Below, in pieces: positions 9,249-18,113 of a stretch of 64,000 bases of DNA. Both the position numbers and the translations under genes were made by a program. The stretch's first letter is position 1; each line of letters starts with the position of its first letter. This DNA comes from Blastocatellia bacterium (GTDB taxonomy: Bacteria; Acidobacteriota; Blastocatellia; UBA7656; JADIYM01), in assembly GCA_016705245.1 (NCBI GenBank), contig JADIYM010000023.1:24441-88440 (forward strand), written 5' to 3'. A model generated the notes under the pieces. The model made no database searches. It was not told the origin of the DNA and saw nothing but the letters and a program-made list of their open reading frames with translations.

Positions 9249-10634
9249 ATGCTCCCTGAAGCCGACACTGCAACAGGCGCCATTGCGCCTTCTGAACCCG
9301 TGCGACAACTCGTCGCGATCGTCGGTCGCCCAAACGTCGGCAAATCCACTCTTTTCAACAGGTTGACAAGCTCGCGACGCGCCATTACTGGTGACGAGCC
9401 CGGCATCACGCGCGACCGGATCTACGGAACGGCCGAGTGGCTGGGCGGCGTCTTCGACGTTGTCGACACGGGCGGCATCATCCCCCACGACGAGGCCACG
9501 ATTCCGGCGGCGATCTTCCAGCAGGCGCGAACCGCGATCGATCAGGCCGCGCTTCTGCTCTTCGTCGTCGATGTCCGTCAGGGTCCGACGCCGCTCGACG
9601 AGGAACTTGCGCAGCGGTTGCGCGAAACGGGAAAGCCCGTCTTCGTTGTCGCGAACAAGGCCGAATCGACGAAGCTCGACTCTGATGCGCTCGAGTTCAC
9701 TCGCTGGGGGTTCGACGACGTCCTTCCAATCTCGGCCGAACACGGCCAGGGCATTGGCGACATGCTTGAAGCTGTCGGGCGCCACGTCACCTTCGTCGAA
9801 CCTCACACGGAGCGCCCGCGTCAGGTCAACATCGCGATCATCGGTCGGCCGAACGTCGGCAAATCGTCCATCGTCAACAAGTTGCTTGGAGCTGAGCGCG
9901 TCATCGTATCGCCGATCGCCGGGACCACGCGCGATGCCATCGACACCGAGCTCGAGTCTGAGGGCCAGAAGTTCCGTCTCATAGACACGGCAGGCATTCG
10001 CCGAAAGGGCAAGACCGAGCTGCAGGCCGAGAAAATGTCCGTCATCATGGCGCGGCGGCATCTCGAGCGCGCCGACGTCGCCGTCCTCCTGATCGACGCC
10101 GTAGAGGGTCCGACGAACCTGGATGCCGCGATCGCCGGATACGCCGTCGATGCGGGGGTCTCGGTGATCATTGCCGTCAACAAGTGGGACCTGATCGCCG
10201 AAAAGACCTCGAGCACGCCGTCCGAGTTTGAACGTCGAATCCGCGAAGTCATGAAATTCCTCGACTACGCGCCGGTAGTGTTCATATCGGCGCTGACCGG
10301 ACAACGTGTCACGAAGCTGCTCGAGCTCGCGACTCTGGCGGATGCCGCCCGGCGCACGCGAGTACCGACAGCGGAACTGAACCGGTTCTTCGAGCAGCAT
10401 CTCAAGCAGCCGCGAGCGACGCTTCCGGGCAAACAGCAACTCAAGGTGAAGTTCATAACCCAGGCAAGCATCGCGCCGCCCACGTTCCTGCTGTTCACGA
10501 ACGCGAAAAAGGTGAAGCTGCACTTCTCGTACGAACGCTACGTCGAGAATCGGTTGCGCGAAGCCTACAACTTCTTTGGCACTCCGATTCGAATCATCGG
10601 ACGCAGCAAGCCCGAGCGGACACCCAAGACGTAG
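9249..10634 (+). CDS. der: Ribosome-assembly GTPase Der (EngA)
   Basis: Essential GTPase with two tandem G domains, needed for maturation of the 50S ribosomal subunit in the cytoplasm. Both domains show GRPNVGKS P-loops (start of G1 near residue 20, second near residue 197), with DTGG and DTAG switch II motifs and NK.E / NKWD specificity motifs. A C-terminal KH-like domain follows and ends FGTPIRIIGRSKPE. Length (461 residues) is normal for the family. The ATG at 9249 is chosen because the promoter ends just before it. The downstream histidine kinase gene follows with an 88-bp gap on the same strand. Confidence 0.97.
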   Translation: MLPEADTATGAIAPSEPVRQLVAIVGRPNVGKSTLFNRLTSSRRAITGDEPGITRDRIYGTAEWLGGVFDVVDTGGIIPHDEATIPAAIFQQARTAIDQAALLLFVVDVRQGPTPLDEELAQRLRETGKPVFVVANKAESTKLDSDALEFTRWGFDDVLPISAEHGQGIGDMLEAVGRHVTFVEPHTERPRQVNIAIIGRPNVGKSSIVNKLLGAERVIVSPIAGTTRDAIDTELESEGQKFRLIDTAGIRRKGKTELQAEKMSVIMARRHLERADVAVLLIDAVEGPTNLDAAIAGYAVDAGVSVIIAVNKWDLIAEKTSSTPSEFERRIREVMKFLDYAPVVFISALTGQRVTKLLELATLADAARRTRVPTAELNRFFEQHLKQPRATLPGKQQLKVKFITQASIAPPTFLLFTNAKKVKLHFSYERYVENRLREAYNFFGTPIRIIGRSKPERTPKT

Positions 10635-10722
10635 TGCCAGCGATTGCACCGCGCGTCAGGACGATGTAGAAGCGTTCGGTCGCGTCGCGGCGACATTCCC
10701 ACTCGCGAGAGATCGGACCATC

Positions 10723-13437
10723 GTGGAACCCGAGCGGACCTCCATCGCGCAGCAGCCCGATGCTCCGGCGAGCCTTGCCGCCGCGGAGGCGCGTGTCCGG
10801 CGCGAGACGCTGCTTTACCGAATCACGACGGCGGTCAGAGAGTCGCTCGAGCTCAACGAGGTTCTCGAAACCACCGTCATCACCATCGGACGCAGTCTGG
10901 ACCTCTGCCGATGTTACGTCGCGTTCGTGGACAAGCAGCGCCAGGTCGTGCGGGTCGCGCAGGAGTACCACGTTCCGGAAGTCGGATCGACGACGGGCGA
11001 CTTTGCGATGGGCGCATACGGCAGCGAGCTGCTCGGCATCATGGAGAGCGGCGTGATTTTCGCCGTTGACGATGTAGCGACGGATGCGCGCGTGGCGCCG
11101 TTTCGCGACCGGGTGCTCGGTCCGCTCGGGGTGAAGTCGCTGATGTACGTTCCGGTGCTGCAGGATCGCAGGCTCGTGGCCGTCATCGGCTACAGCACGG
11201 TGCGCAGCCAGCGCCACTGGTCGGACGAGGAGAAGGAGCTCGCTCGCGCGATCGCCGACCAGGTCTCGGTCGCGATGCGTCAGGCGGAGCTCTACGATCG
11301 CGAGCGTCGCACGGCGCGGTATCGGGCGATGCTCAACAGGATCGGCCGAGCCGTCCGTGGGTCGCTCGAACTGGATACCATCCTCGCCCAGACGGTTGAA
11401 GAGATGGGGAAGGCCCTCGGTCTCGACCGGTGTTTCGTGCTTGCGCCGGGACCGTTTCCGCCGACGCTCGAGACTGCCACCGTCCGATTCGAATATTGCA
11501 AGCCGGGCATCGCGAGCGTTCGAGGGCTGAAGATGCCGCTCTGGACCCGCGGCCGGGAAGGCAAGGTCGCCGGCGTCGAAGAGCCCCTCGCGATCTCGGA
11601 CATCAACGAGACGCCGAGGTTTGTATCGCGCCGGAAGGCCGAGTTGCTCGTCCTGACCGAGACCCGGGCAATGCTCTGCGTTCGGGCAGTCTACGGGGAC
11701 CAGGTCCTGGCGGTGCTCGAGCTCGATCGATGTTACGAACCGCACGAGTGGTCGAAGGAAGAGATCGATCTCGTCACGGAAGTCACGGCGCAACTCGCGG
11801 TCGGCATCCACAATGCCCTGCTCTTCCGGCGCGTGACGAGCGGCGAGCAGCAGTGGAACACTACCTTCAACTCAATGACGGACGGCGTCGCACTCCTCGA
11901 GCCGACGGGCACGATTCGCCGCTGCAACGAATCCATGATGCGCATGTGCAACCTCTCGCGAGCGAGCGATGCCATCGGCCATCACTGTTACGAACTGCTC
12001 TACGGTGAAACCGAATCCATGCGCGACGGAGGCCCGCTCGAGCGCGTGCGGTCGACCGGTCAGAGGGTGCAGATCGAGCGCGATATTCCGGCGCGCGGAG
12101 TATCGCTGCGCGAATCGATCGATCCGATCTTCGACGAGGATCAGCAGATCGAAGGGCTCGTGCTCGTGGTGCGCGACGTCACCCGCGAGCGGGAGACCGA
12201 GCGAGCGATCCGCTACCGGAACCGCCAACTCGCGGCACTCAACGCGATTGCCGCGGCGACAACACAATCGCTCGATCAGCAGGCCATCTGGGACGGCTCG
12301 TTCGCGCGCATCATCGAGGTCACCGGGGCCGACGCCGGCGCGATCCTGCTGCTCGACGAGGAAGGAACGCGCCTCGATCCGGTTGCGACCCACGGCGGTG
12401 CCGCACGGGCTGCCCTGCTCTACCACCGCGACCCGTGGGATCCGGCGACGGCTGTTGTGCTCGCCGCCGACCTTCCGATCGCGACCGACGAGTTCCCGCC
12501 GGGCTGCGAACCCCTCGGAGACCCGCTTGCCGTTGGCCAGGCGGGCCTCGGCTGCGCGATCTACACGCCGATTCGCTCGCAGCGCCGTCCGGTTGGCCTG
12601 ATCGTGGTCGCGTACACGGCAAAGCGAGCGTTCTCGGCCAATGAACGCCAGCTGCTCACTGTCGCCGGGCAGCAGATCGGGGCCGCGCTCGAGAACGCGA
12701 GGCTCGTCGAGAACCTGCAGCTCGCGCTCGACCGGGTGCGCGAGGCGAACCGCCTGAAGGACGAGTTTCTCGCGACGGTGTCGCACGAGTTGAGGACTCC
12801 GCTGACAGCCATTCAAGGCTGGGCCGAAGTGCTGTCGGATCCGGAGACGAGTCCTGATGAAGCGCGAGAGGGACTAGCGACCATTCAGCAGGCCTCGGAA
12901 TCGCTGACACAGCTCATCTCGGACCTTCTCGAGATGTCGCGCATCGAGACGCGAATGCTGAGGCTCGAGCTGAACCGCATCGATCCGAACTATCCGGTGC
13001 GGGCGGCGGTGCAGACCGTGCGGCAGATGGCGGACACGAAAGGCATAGCACTGCTCGAGTCGCTCACGCCCGGACTGCCTGAGGTGGATGCCGATTCGGG
13101 ACGAATGCAGCAGGTAATGTGGAACCTGCTCGTCAACGCGACGAAGTTCACGCCGGCCGGCGGCCACGTGTGGGTGTCGACCGAATTTGAATCGCCGAGG
13201 CACATCCTCATCCGCGTGCGGGACGACGGCATTGGAATCGAGCCGGACTTTCTTCCGCACGTCTTCGAGCGGTTTCGCCAGGCCGACGGTTCCGCGACGC
13301 GATCCTACGGGGGGCTCGGTATCGGCCTCAGTCTCGTGCGGTCGTTCGTTGAAGCCCACGGAGGAAGCGTCGAGGCGCATAGCGACGGCATCGGCCACGG
13401 TGCCCAGTTCACGGTCCGGCTGAAGGTCGCGGGGTAG
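10723..13437 (+). CDS. Hybrid-sensor histidine kinase with GAF-GAF-PAS-GAF sensory region
   Basis: Soluble sensor kinase of 904 residues without membrane segments, so it senses a cytoplasmic cue. Order: GAF (about 25-185), GAF (about 190-370), PAS (about 375-500), a third GAF (about 505-675), HisKA with SHELRTPLT (phosphorylated His about 688) and a HATPase domain (about 790-904) with WNLLVNATKFT, DDGIGI and GGLGIGLSLV. The catalytic boxes look complete. GTG 10723 is chosen because an in-frame ATG at 10576 lies inside der; the ribosome-binding site is weak (GAGAGA). There is no receiver domain and no response-regulator gene beside it, so its partner is elsewhere. GAF domains commonly bind cyclic nucleotides or haem; the ligand is unknown. 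Confidence 0.9.
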   Translation: MEPERTSIAQQPDAPASLAAAEARVRRETLLYRITTAVRESLELNEVLETTVITIGRSLDLCRCYVAFVDKQRQVVRVAQEYHVPEVGSTTGDFAMGAYGSELLGIMESGVIFAVDDVATDARVAPFRDRVLGPLGVKSLMYVPVLQDRRLVAVIGYSTVRSQRHWSDEEKELARAIADQVSVAMRQAELYDRERRTARYRAMLNRIGRAVRGSLELDTILAQTVEEMGKALGLDRCFVLAPGPFPPTLETATVRFEYCKPGIASVRGLKMPLWTRGREGKVAGVEEPLAISDINETPRFVSRRKAELLVLTETRAMLCVRAVYGDQVLAVLELDRCYEPHEWSKEEIDLVTEVTAQLAVGIHNALLFRRVTSGEQQWNTTFNSMTDGVALLEPTGTIRRCNESMMRMCNLSRASDAIGHHCYELLYGETESMRDGGPLERVRSTGQRVQIERDIPARGVSLRESIDPIFDEDQQIEGLVLVVRDVTRERETERAIRYRNRQLAALNAIAAATTQSLDQQAIWDGSFARIIEVTGADAGAILLLDEEGTRLDPVATHGGAARAALLYHRDPWDPATAVVLAADLPIATDEFPPGCEPLGDPLAVGQAGLGCAIYTPIRSQRRPVGLIVVAYTAKRAFSANERQLLTVAGQQIGAALENARLVENLQLALDRVREANRLKDEFLATVSHELRTPLTAIQGWAEVLSDPETSPDEAREGLATIQQASESLTQLISDLLEMSRIETRMLRLELNRIDPNYPVRAAVQTVRQMADTKGIALLESLTPGLPEVDADSGRMQQVMWNLLVNATKFTPAGGHVWVSTEFESPRHILIRVRDDGIGIEPDFLPHVFERFRQADGSATRSYGGLGIGLSLVRSFVEAHGGSVEAHSDGIGHGAQFTVRLKVAG

Positions 13438-13458
13438 CCAGTGTCGGAACGCACGCCG

Positions 13459-13489
13459 CGTATCAGTACCGGGCGCGGTAGCGCTCGGG
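13459..13489 (+). repeat. 31-nt dispersed repeat copy
   Basis: Matches the 1878-1908 arm except for one substitution in the third base. It starts 22 bp after the histidine kinase stop. Confidence 0.8.
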
Positions 13490-13573
13490 TCCGCCTAGTC
13501 CACTGTTTCGTTGAAGTAGCACCCCGTACGTGACGCTGAGCCACTCTAGGATTCTCCGCGCTCGCTTGGGGGA

Positions 13574-13689
13574 CGACCGCGGAGCGGTCGAAGGAAATAG
13601 CCGTGGGTCGCACGGGGGCGAGTGCAACGAGCCCTCGTGCGACCCGCGGTACCTCCACCAAGAGCGCGGCGACCGCGGAGCGGTCGCAT
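13574..13689 (+). repeat. Three-hairpin element, copy A
   Basis: Bounded at both ends by the small palindrome CGACCGCGGAGCGGTCG. In between is a longer hairpin whose arms begin GGGTCGCACGGG and end CTCGTGCGACCC. The whole can fold into three adjacent hairpins. Copy B, 75 bp downstream, is a near-identical reverse complement. Copies C and D (52.6-53.0 kb) form a second inverted pair. Confidence 0.85.
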
Positions 13690-13763
13690 TGTTTCCTGAA
13701 TGGCAAGCAACACGACGACGGGCGCGGCATCGCCTACGACGCACGTTATCTCTGGGACTGACG

Positions 13764-13875
13764 ATGCGACCGCTCCGCGGTCGGACCGAGGTTGGCGGCG
13801 GTACCGCGGGTCGCGTGTGCTCGTTGCACTCGCCCCCGCGACCCACGGCTATTTCCTTCGACCGCTCCGCGGTCG
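13764..13875 (-). repeat. Three-hairpin element, copy B (inverted)
   Basis: Reverse-complement copy of the element at 13574-13689. The end palindromes, the CGTGGGTCGC segment and the AAATAGCCGTGG segment are kept, while the linker next to the left palindrome differs. Flanking sequence (GCATCGTCAG, then ACGTGCGTCG, read on the minus strand) also resembles the flank of copy C, so the repeat unit is longer than the hairpins. Confidence 0.85.
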
Positions 13876-14076
13876 AAAAGCGCCTTCGGCGATGTTCCGG
13901 AATCCTGCAGGTTGGTCGCGATATCGATCGTTTCGACTTCTCGCAGGTATCAAGCCTTCAGCGATCCAATGCGTCGAATTCTGGCGGTGCCATCTCTGTG
14001 AATCAGTGGACTAGGGATCCACTGCGTCTGATGGCCGCGGCGCCGTCGCAGCGCCGTCTCCTCGTCGATGGAGAGA

Positions 14077-14181
14077 CCCGAGCGCTACCGCGCACGGTAC
14101 TGATACACGACGCTCGCGCGCATGGCGGTCAATCCGGATCGTGCCAGCCGCGTATCAGTACCGGGCGCGGTAGCGCTCGGG
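14077..14181. repeat. Inverted pair of the 31-nt repeat
   Basis: Arms 14077-14107 (minus orientation) and 14151-14181 (plus orientation) match with a few substitutions and are separated by 43 nt. Same repeat family and same inverted arrangement as at 1878-1991. Confidence 0.8.
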
Positions 14182-14257
14182 TCCGCCTCGCGCTCCACGG
14201 CGTCTGATGGCCAGCGGGCCGTCGCCACGCCGTCCATGCAAGACGACGGCGCGTCCG

Positions 14258-14692
14258 TTACATCACTCGTGTCGAGATCGTCGCGTCTTCCACGTTCACG
14301 AGCGGGCGCCGGTAGCGAATGATGCGCCGCGTGAACGGCGCCTCGTTTGCCGGCGTCGCCTCGATCGACAGGCGGACCCGGTCCCCGGAGCGCACTTCCA
14401 CCCCGCGAAGCTCGACCGGCGCATACCCGTCACACTCGACGACCACCGTGTAGAAGCCCGGCCGGATGCCGACGTGCGTGAATCGGCCGCGGTCGTCGGC
14501 CGCGAGCGTCATGGTGCGCTCCGAGTTGAACCGCTCGAGCGTGATCGTTGCGCCGGCCACCGGCGTTCGCGCGCCCTCGACGAAAACGCGTCCCAGTAGA
14601 GCGCCAGGAGACTGCGCGGAGGACGTGGCCGCCGTCCCGGCCAGCCAGGCGGCCGCGACGAACGCAATCCCGAGCAAACGAACACGGTGCAT
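14258..14692 (-). CDS. Secreted carboxypeptidase-regulatory-like domain protein
   Basis: A 144-residue exported protein: signal peptide (RVRLLGIAFVAAAWLAGTA, likely cut after TSSAQ) followed by one carboxypeptidase-regulatory-like (CarboxypepD_reg/CnaB-type) beta-sandwich. The sandwich carries the typical GRVFVEGARTPVAGATITL and DDRGRFTHVGIRPGFYTVVV phrases and ends in a beta-rich tail. ATG 14692 has AGAGGA 6 nt upstream; an in-frame start further up lacks this. Such isolated domains bind polymers or act in surface assemblies. It is divergent from tgt; the gap holds TAGACT (14720-14725), a possible -10 for tgt. Confidence 0.78.
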   Translation of the reverse strand: MHRVRLLGIAFVAAAWLAGTAATSSAQSPGALLGRVFVEGARTPVAGATITLERFNSERTMTLAADDRGRFTHVGIRPGFYTVVVECDGYAPVELRGVEVRSGDRVRLSIEATPANEAPFTRRIIRYRRPLVNVEDATISTRVM

Positions 14693-14747
14693 CGGTTTTC
14701 CTCTTGAGTCGCGCTCCGCTAGACTCTCGCACCTCGAGTATCGGCGG

Positions 14748-15938
14748 ATGCCGTTCATGTCGTCAAATACCGATCCTACAACGGCCACGGGCGCCTTCCC
14801 TTTCAGTGTCCTGGCGACCGACGCGACGACCGGGGCCCGAGTCGGAGTACTGCGAACACCTCACGGCGACGTCGAGACTCCGGTCTTCATGCCGGTCGGC
14901 ACGCACGCGACCGTCAAGGCCGCATCGGCGGATGTTCTCGAGGAGATTGGAGCATCGATCATCCTCGGGAACACCTACCACCTCATGCTGCGTCCGGGCG
15001 AGGAGACGATCGCCGAGCTCGGCGGCCTTCACGGCTTCTCGGGCTGGCGGCGGCCGGTCCTCACGGATTCCGGCGGATTTCAGGTGTTCAGCCTCACCGG
15101 TATGCGCAAGCTCGACGAACGCGGGGTCGAGTTTCGGTCCCACCTGGACGGATCGCGCCAGTTCCTGAGCCCCGAGCGCTCGATGGAAGTCCAGTCGCGA
15201 CTCGGCGCCGACGTCTGCATGGTCTTTGACGAGTGTCCGCCCCATCCGATCGACGAGTCCGGGGCGCGAGCGTCCATGGAGTTGACCCTCCGATGGGCGC
15301 AGCGGTCCGCTACGGCGTTCGAGCGTGAACGCGAACGCCGTGGCGCCGTCTCACTCCCGCCGCAGGCGCTCTTCGGCATCATTCAGGGTTCCACATATGG
15401 CAAGTTGCGGGCCGAGTGTCTCGACCGGCTGGTAGACATCGGGTTCGACGGTTACGCAATTGGTGGCCTGTCGGTCGGCGAACCGAAGGACGAGATGTAC
15501 CGCGTGACCGAAGAGATCGCTCCGCGAATGCCGGCGTCGAGTCCGCGCTACCTCATGGGCGTCGGAACACCCGAGGACATCGTCGAGTCGGTCGCGCGCG
15601 GCATCGACATGTTCGATTGCGTGATGCCGACGCGAAATGCACGAAACGGCACGCTGTTCACGTCGGAAGGCCTCGTGCGGATCAAGAACGCCCGGTATGC
15701 GCGCGACGACCGGCCGATTGACCCTCGCTGCGCGTGTCCGACCTGCCGCCGGTACTCCCGAGCGTATCTGAGGCATCTCTACACATGTTCGGAAGTGCTC
15801 TATCCGGTGCTGGCGACGGCTCACAACCTGTACTTCTATCTTGACACCCTCAGACGCGTCAGGCAGGCTGTCGTGCTCAAACAATTTGAACAATTCCGGC
15901 GGGAGTTTCTTAGTGAACTCCGTCGCGGACCGGAGTAG
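14748..15938 (+). CDS. tgt: Queuine tRNA-guanine transglycosylase
   Basis: Exchanges guanine-34 for a 7-deazaguanine precursor (preQ1) in tRNAs with GUN anticodons, in the cytoplasm. Seen: DSGGFQVFSL with the substrate-binding Asp (about residue 107), IIQGS and GGLSVGEP, DCVMPTRNARNG containing the nucleophilic Asp, and the zinc site CACPTC...H near the C-terminus. Length (396 residues) is normal. ATG 14748 or the ATG at 14757 could be used; neither has a strong ribosome-binding site. It heads a tgt-yajC-secD-secF cluster, a very common order in bacteria. Confidence 0.95.
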   Translation: MPFMSSNTDPTTATGAFPFSVLATDATTGARVGVLRTPHGDVETPVFMPVGTHATVKAASADVLEEIGASIILGNTYHLMLRPGEETIAELGGLHGFSGWRRPVLTDSGGFQVFSLTGMRKLDERGVEFRSHLDGSRQFLSPERSMEVQSRLGADVCMVFDECPPHPIDESGARASMELTLRWAQRSATAFERERERRGAVSLPPQALFGIIQGSTYGKLRAECLDRLVDIGFDGYAIGGLSVGEPKDEMYRVTEEIAPRMPASSPRYLMGVGTPEDIVESVARGIDMFDCVMPTRNARNGTLFTSEGLVRIKNARYARDDRPIDPRCACPTCRRYSRAYLRHLYTCSEVLYPVLATAHNLYFYLDTLRRVRQAVVLKQFEQFRREFLSELRRGPE

Positions 15939-15954
15939 ATCGAGACCCCGAAAG

Positions 15955-16296
15955 ATGCACCAGTTGGCAGCCTTCATTGCCCTAGACGACGCCGCTCAGC
16001 CTAGCGGACTGCTCAGTTTCCTCCCGCTCATCCTGATCTTCCTGGTGATGTACTTCCTGTTGCTGCGGCCGCAGATGAAGCAACGCAAGAAGATCGAGGA
16101 AGATCTGCGCTCCCTTCGCGAGGGCCTGAAGAACGGCGACAAGGTGGTCACCTCTGGTGGCATTCTTGGCGTCGTGATGTCTATTCGCGACGAGACGGTC
16201 CAGTTGCGGATCGCAGACGGGATCAAGATCGAAGTTCTCCGGTCAGCGATCACTTCGAATCAATCGGATACGGTCCCGAGCCCGGAAACCAAATGA
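15955..16296 (+). CDS. yajC: Sec translocon accessory protein YajC
   Basis: A 113-residue single-span inner-membrane protein that joins SecD and SecF at the Sec channel. It has a short periplasmic N-terminus, one membrane helix (LLSFLPLILIFLVMYFLLL, about residues 20-38), the hallmark RPQMKQRKK right after it and the conserved GDKVVTSGGILG segment. ATG 15955 was chosen to give a normal-length protein; the frame is open further upstream into tgt. It sits 16 bp after tgt and 78 bp before secD. Confidence 0.95.
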   Translation: MHQLAAFIALDDAAQPSGLLSFLPLILIFLVMYFLLLRPQMKQRKKIEEDLRSLREGLKNGDKVVTSGGILGVVMSIRDETVQLRIADGIKIEVLRSAITSNQSDTVPSPETK

Positions 16297-16374
16297 CACG
16301 ATGGCGTCCGCCTGCATTCCGACGATCGGCTTCGATCGCCGGGAGGGAGACGGACGCCCAAACGAATTGACGTT

Positions 16375-18075
16375 ATGAAGAAAAACCTGCGCCTTCGAAC
16401 TATTTTCATCGTCGCGAGCACTGTCCTTGCGATTCTCGCCGTCATCTGGCCGTTCGGTCGCAAGCCGACGCTTGCGGACTTCACGAGCCTCGCGCAGATG
16501 CGCGCGAACGCGGGAAAGAACATTCATCTCGGGCTCGACCTCAAGGGCGGCATCCACCTCGTCATGCAGGTCCAGGCTGAGGAAGCGGTCCAGGCCGTTG
16601 TGGCCGCGGACGCTGAAGTCGCGAAGGTGAAGTTGACCGAGAAGGGCATCCCTCTGGCCGGCGATCCCGAGGTCGATGCCCCGAATCACGTCATACGGGT
16701 GCGAATTGGCGCTCCGGATCGCGTCGCGGAAGCCGATACCCTGCTGACGACAGAGTTCAACAACGCCACGATCAGCGGGATGGGTTGGTCTTCGTCGGTG
16801 TCGGGCGACACCGTGACGTATTCGCTCGCCAACGACGAGGCGCGACGGATCATGGAGTCGGCGCACCAGCAGGCAATGAACATCGTGCACAACCGCGTCG
16901 ACCAGCTCGGCGTGGCTGAGCCTGTGGTGACGGGCCACGGTGCGAAGGACGCCTACCAGATCCTGCTGCAGCTTCCCGGGCAGGACGATCCCGAGCGCGT
17001 GAAGAAGCTTCTTCAGGCCGAGTCGCGACTCGAATTGCGCCCGGTCGTCGGTGACTCGCGAATGAGCTTCTATCCGTCAGTCGACGCTGCAAAGCAGGGC
17101 GGCGGATTCAATGAAGCCGAGCATGAGGTGCTGCAGTACGTCGGGCGTGCCGAACCGCAGGACAAGGCCGCGGGCGCCGAGCAGCCCGAGACTCCGCAAC
17201 TCGACCGTTTCATGATCGTCGATAAGAAGTCGATCGTCGCCGGTCAGGATCTGCGCGACGCTCGTGCGATTCCCGACCAGTTCAACAGCAGGAACTACCA
17301 GATCAACTTCTCGCTCAAGCCCGGCGGCGCCGAGCGCTTCGGAGCGTGGACGGGCGCAAACATCGGCAAGGATCTGGCGATCGTCCTGAACGGCCAGGTG
17401 CAGTCTGCCCCGCGCATCCAGGGTCAGATTTCGGACAACGGTCAGATCACCGGCAACTTCTCGAAAGAGACCGCGGAGGATCTTGCGCTCACACTTCGGT
17501 CGGGCGCTCTTCCGGCTCGCATCGTCTACCAGGAAGAGCGAACGGTCGGTCCTTCGCTCGGCGCCGATTCGATCCGTCAGGGCTTGATCTCGTCCATCGT
17601 CGGACTTTCGGTCGTGTGCCTGTTCCTCCTGTACTACTACCGTGCGTCGGGCATCAACGCGATCGTCGCGCTCGTGCTGAACCTCCTGTTCCTCGTCGCG
17701 TTCATCGCCTGGTCGGGAGCCGTTTTGACCCTTCCCGGTATCGCGGGCGTCATCCTGCTCATCGGTATGGCGGTTGATTCGAACGTGCTCATCTTCGAGC
17801 GAATACGCGAAGAACTGCGCAACGGCAAGGTCGTCCGGTCGGCTGTCGACACTGGATTCAACAAGGCCTTCACGACCATCATGGATACGCACGTAACGAC
17901 GATCGTCTCGGCGGTCTTCCTCTTCATGTTCGGCACGGGCCCCATCAAGGGCTTCGCCGTCACGCTCATAGTCGGGCTGCTCGCCAACCTGTTCACGGCG
18001 GTGTTCGTTTCGCGCACGATGTTCACCTGGACGGTGAATCGCGGCGGACGTCCGGCCGAGACGCTCAGCATCTAG
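16375..18075 (+). CDS. secD: Protein translocase subunit SecD
   Basis: Inner-membrane RND-type subunit that uses the proton gradient to help pull exported proteins out of the Sec channel. An N-terminal membrane helix (about residues 11-30) is followed by LGLDLKGGIHLVMQV, a large periplasmic domain (about 40-395) containing LPGQDDPERVKKLL and GNFSKETAEDLALTLRSGALPA, and five C-terminal helices with the conserved GMAVDSNVLIFERIREEL motif (about 462-480). It is 566 residues, a usual length. It lies 38 bp before secF. Confidence 0.96.
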   Translation: MKKNLRLRTIFIVASTVLAILAVIWPFGRKPTLADFTSLAQMRANAGKNIHLGLDLKGGIHLVMQVQAEEAVQAVVAADAEVAKVKLTEKGIPLAGDPEVDAPNHVIRVRIGAPDRVAEADTLLTTEFNNATISGMGWSSSVSGDTVTYSLANDEARRIMESAHQQAMNIVHNRVDQLGVAEPVVTGHGAKDAYQILLQLPGQDDPERVKKLLQAESRLELRPVVGDSRMSFYPSVDAAKQGGGFNEAEHEVLQYVGRAEPQDKAAGAEQPETPQLDRFMIVDKKSIVAGQDLRDARAIPDQFNSRNYQINFSLKPGGAERFGAWTGANIGKDLAIVLNGQVQSAPRIQGQISDNGQITGNFSKETAEDLALTLRSGALPARIVYQEERTVGPSLGADSIRQGLISSIVGLSVVCLFLLYYYRASGINAIVALVLNLLFLVAFIAWSGAVLTLPGIAGVILLIGMAVDSNVLIFERIREELRNGKVVRSAVDTGFNKAFTTIMDTHVTTIVSAVFLFMFGTGPIKGFAVTLIVGLLANLFTAVFVSRTMFTWTVNRGGRPAETLSI

Positions 18076-18113
18076 GAGCGGCGGCCGACCGGCAGCCGAT
18101 TGGTACTACTTTC

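Larger units (their letters stand above)
13438..14257. other. Gene-free region filled with dispersed repeats
   Basis: About 820 bp with no credible gene; open frames here read through palindromes. It holds three copies of the 31-nt repeat (13459, 14077 inverted, 14151) and two inverted copies of the three-hairpin element (13574-13689 and 13764-13875). A short phrase, CGTCTGATGGCC, is also repeated near 14027 and 14198. The order resembles the second repeat-rich gap at 52.6-53.1 kb. Confidence 0.75.

Noticed and set aside
10576..10722. Earlier ATG for the histidine kinase
   Set aside because: It lies within der and adds 49 residues without family support.
13438..14257. Possible CRISPR-like array of repeats
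   Set aside because: Repeats are few, differ in orientation and spacing, and lack regular unique spacers; no cas gene is in the window.
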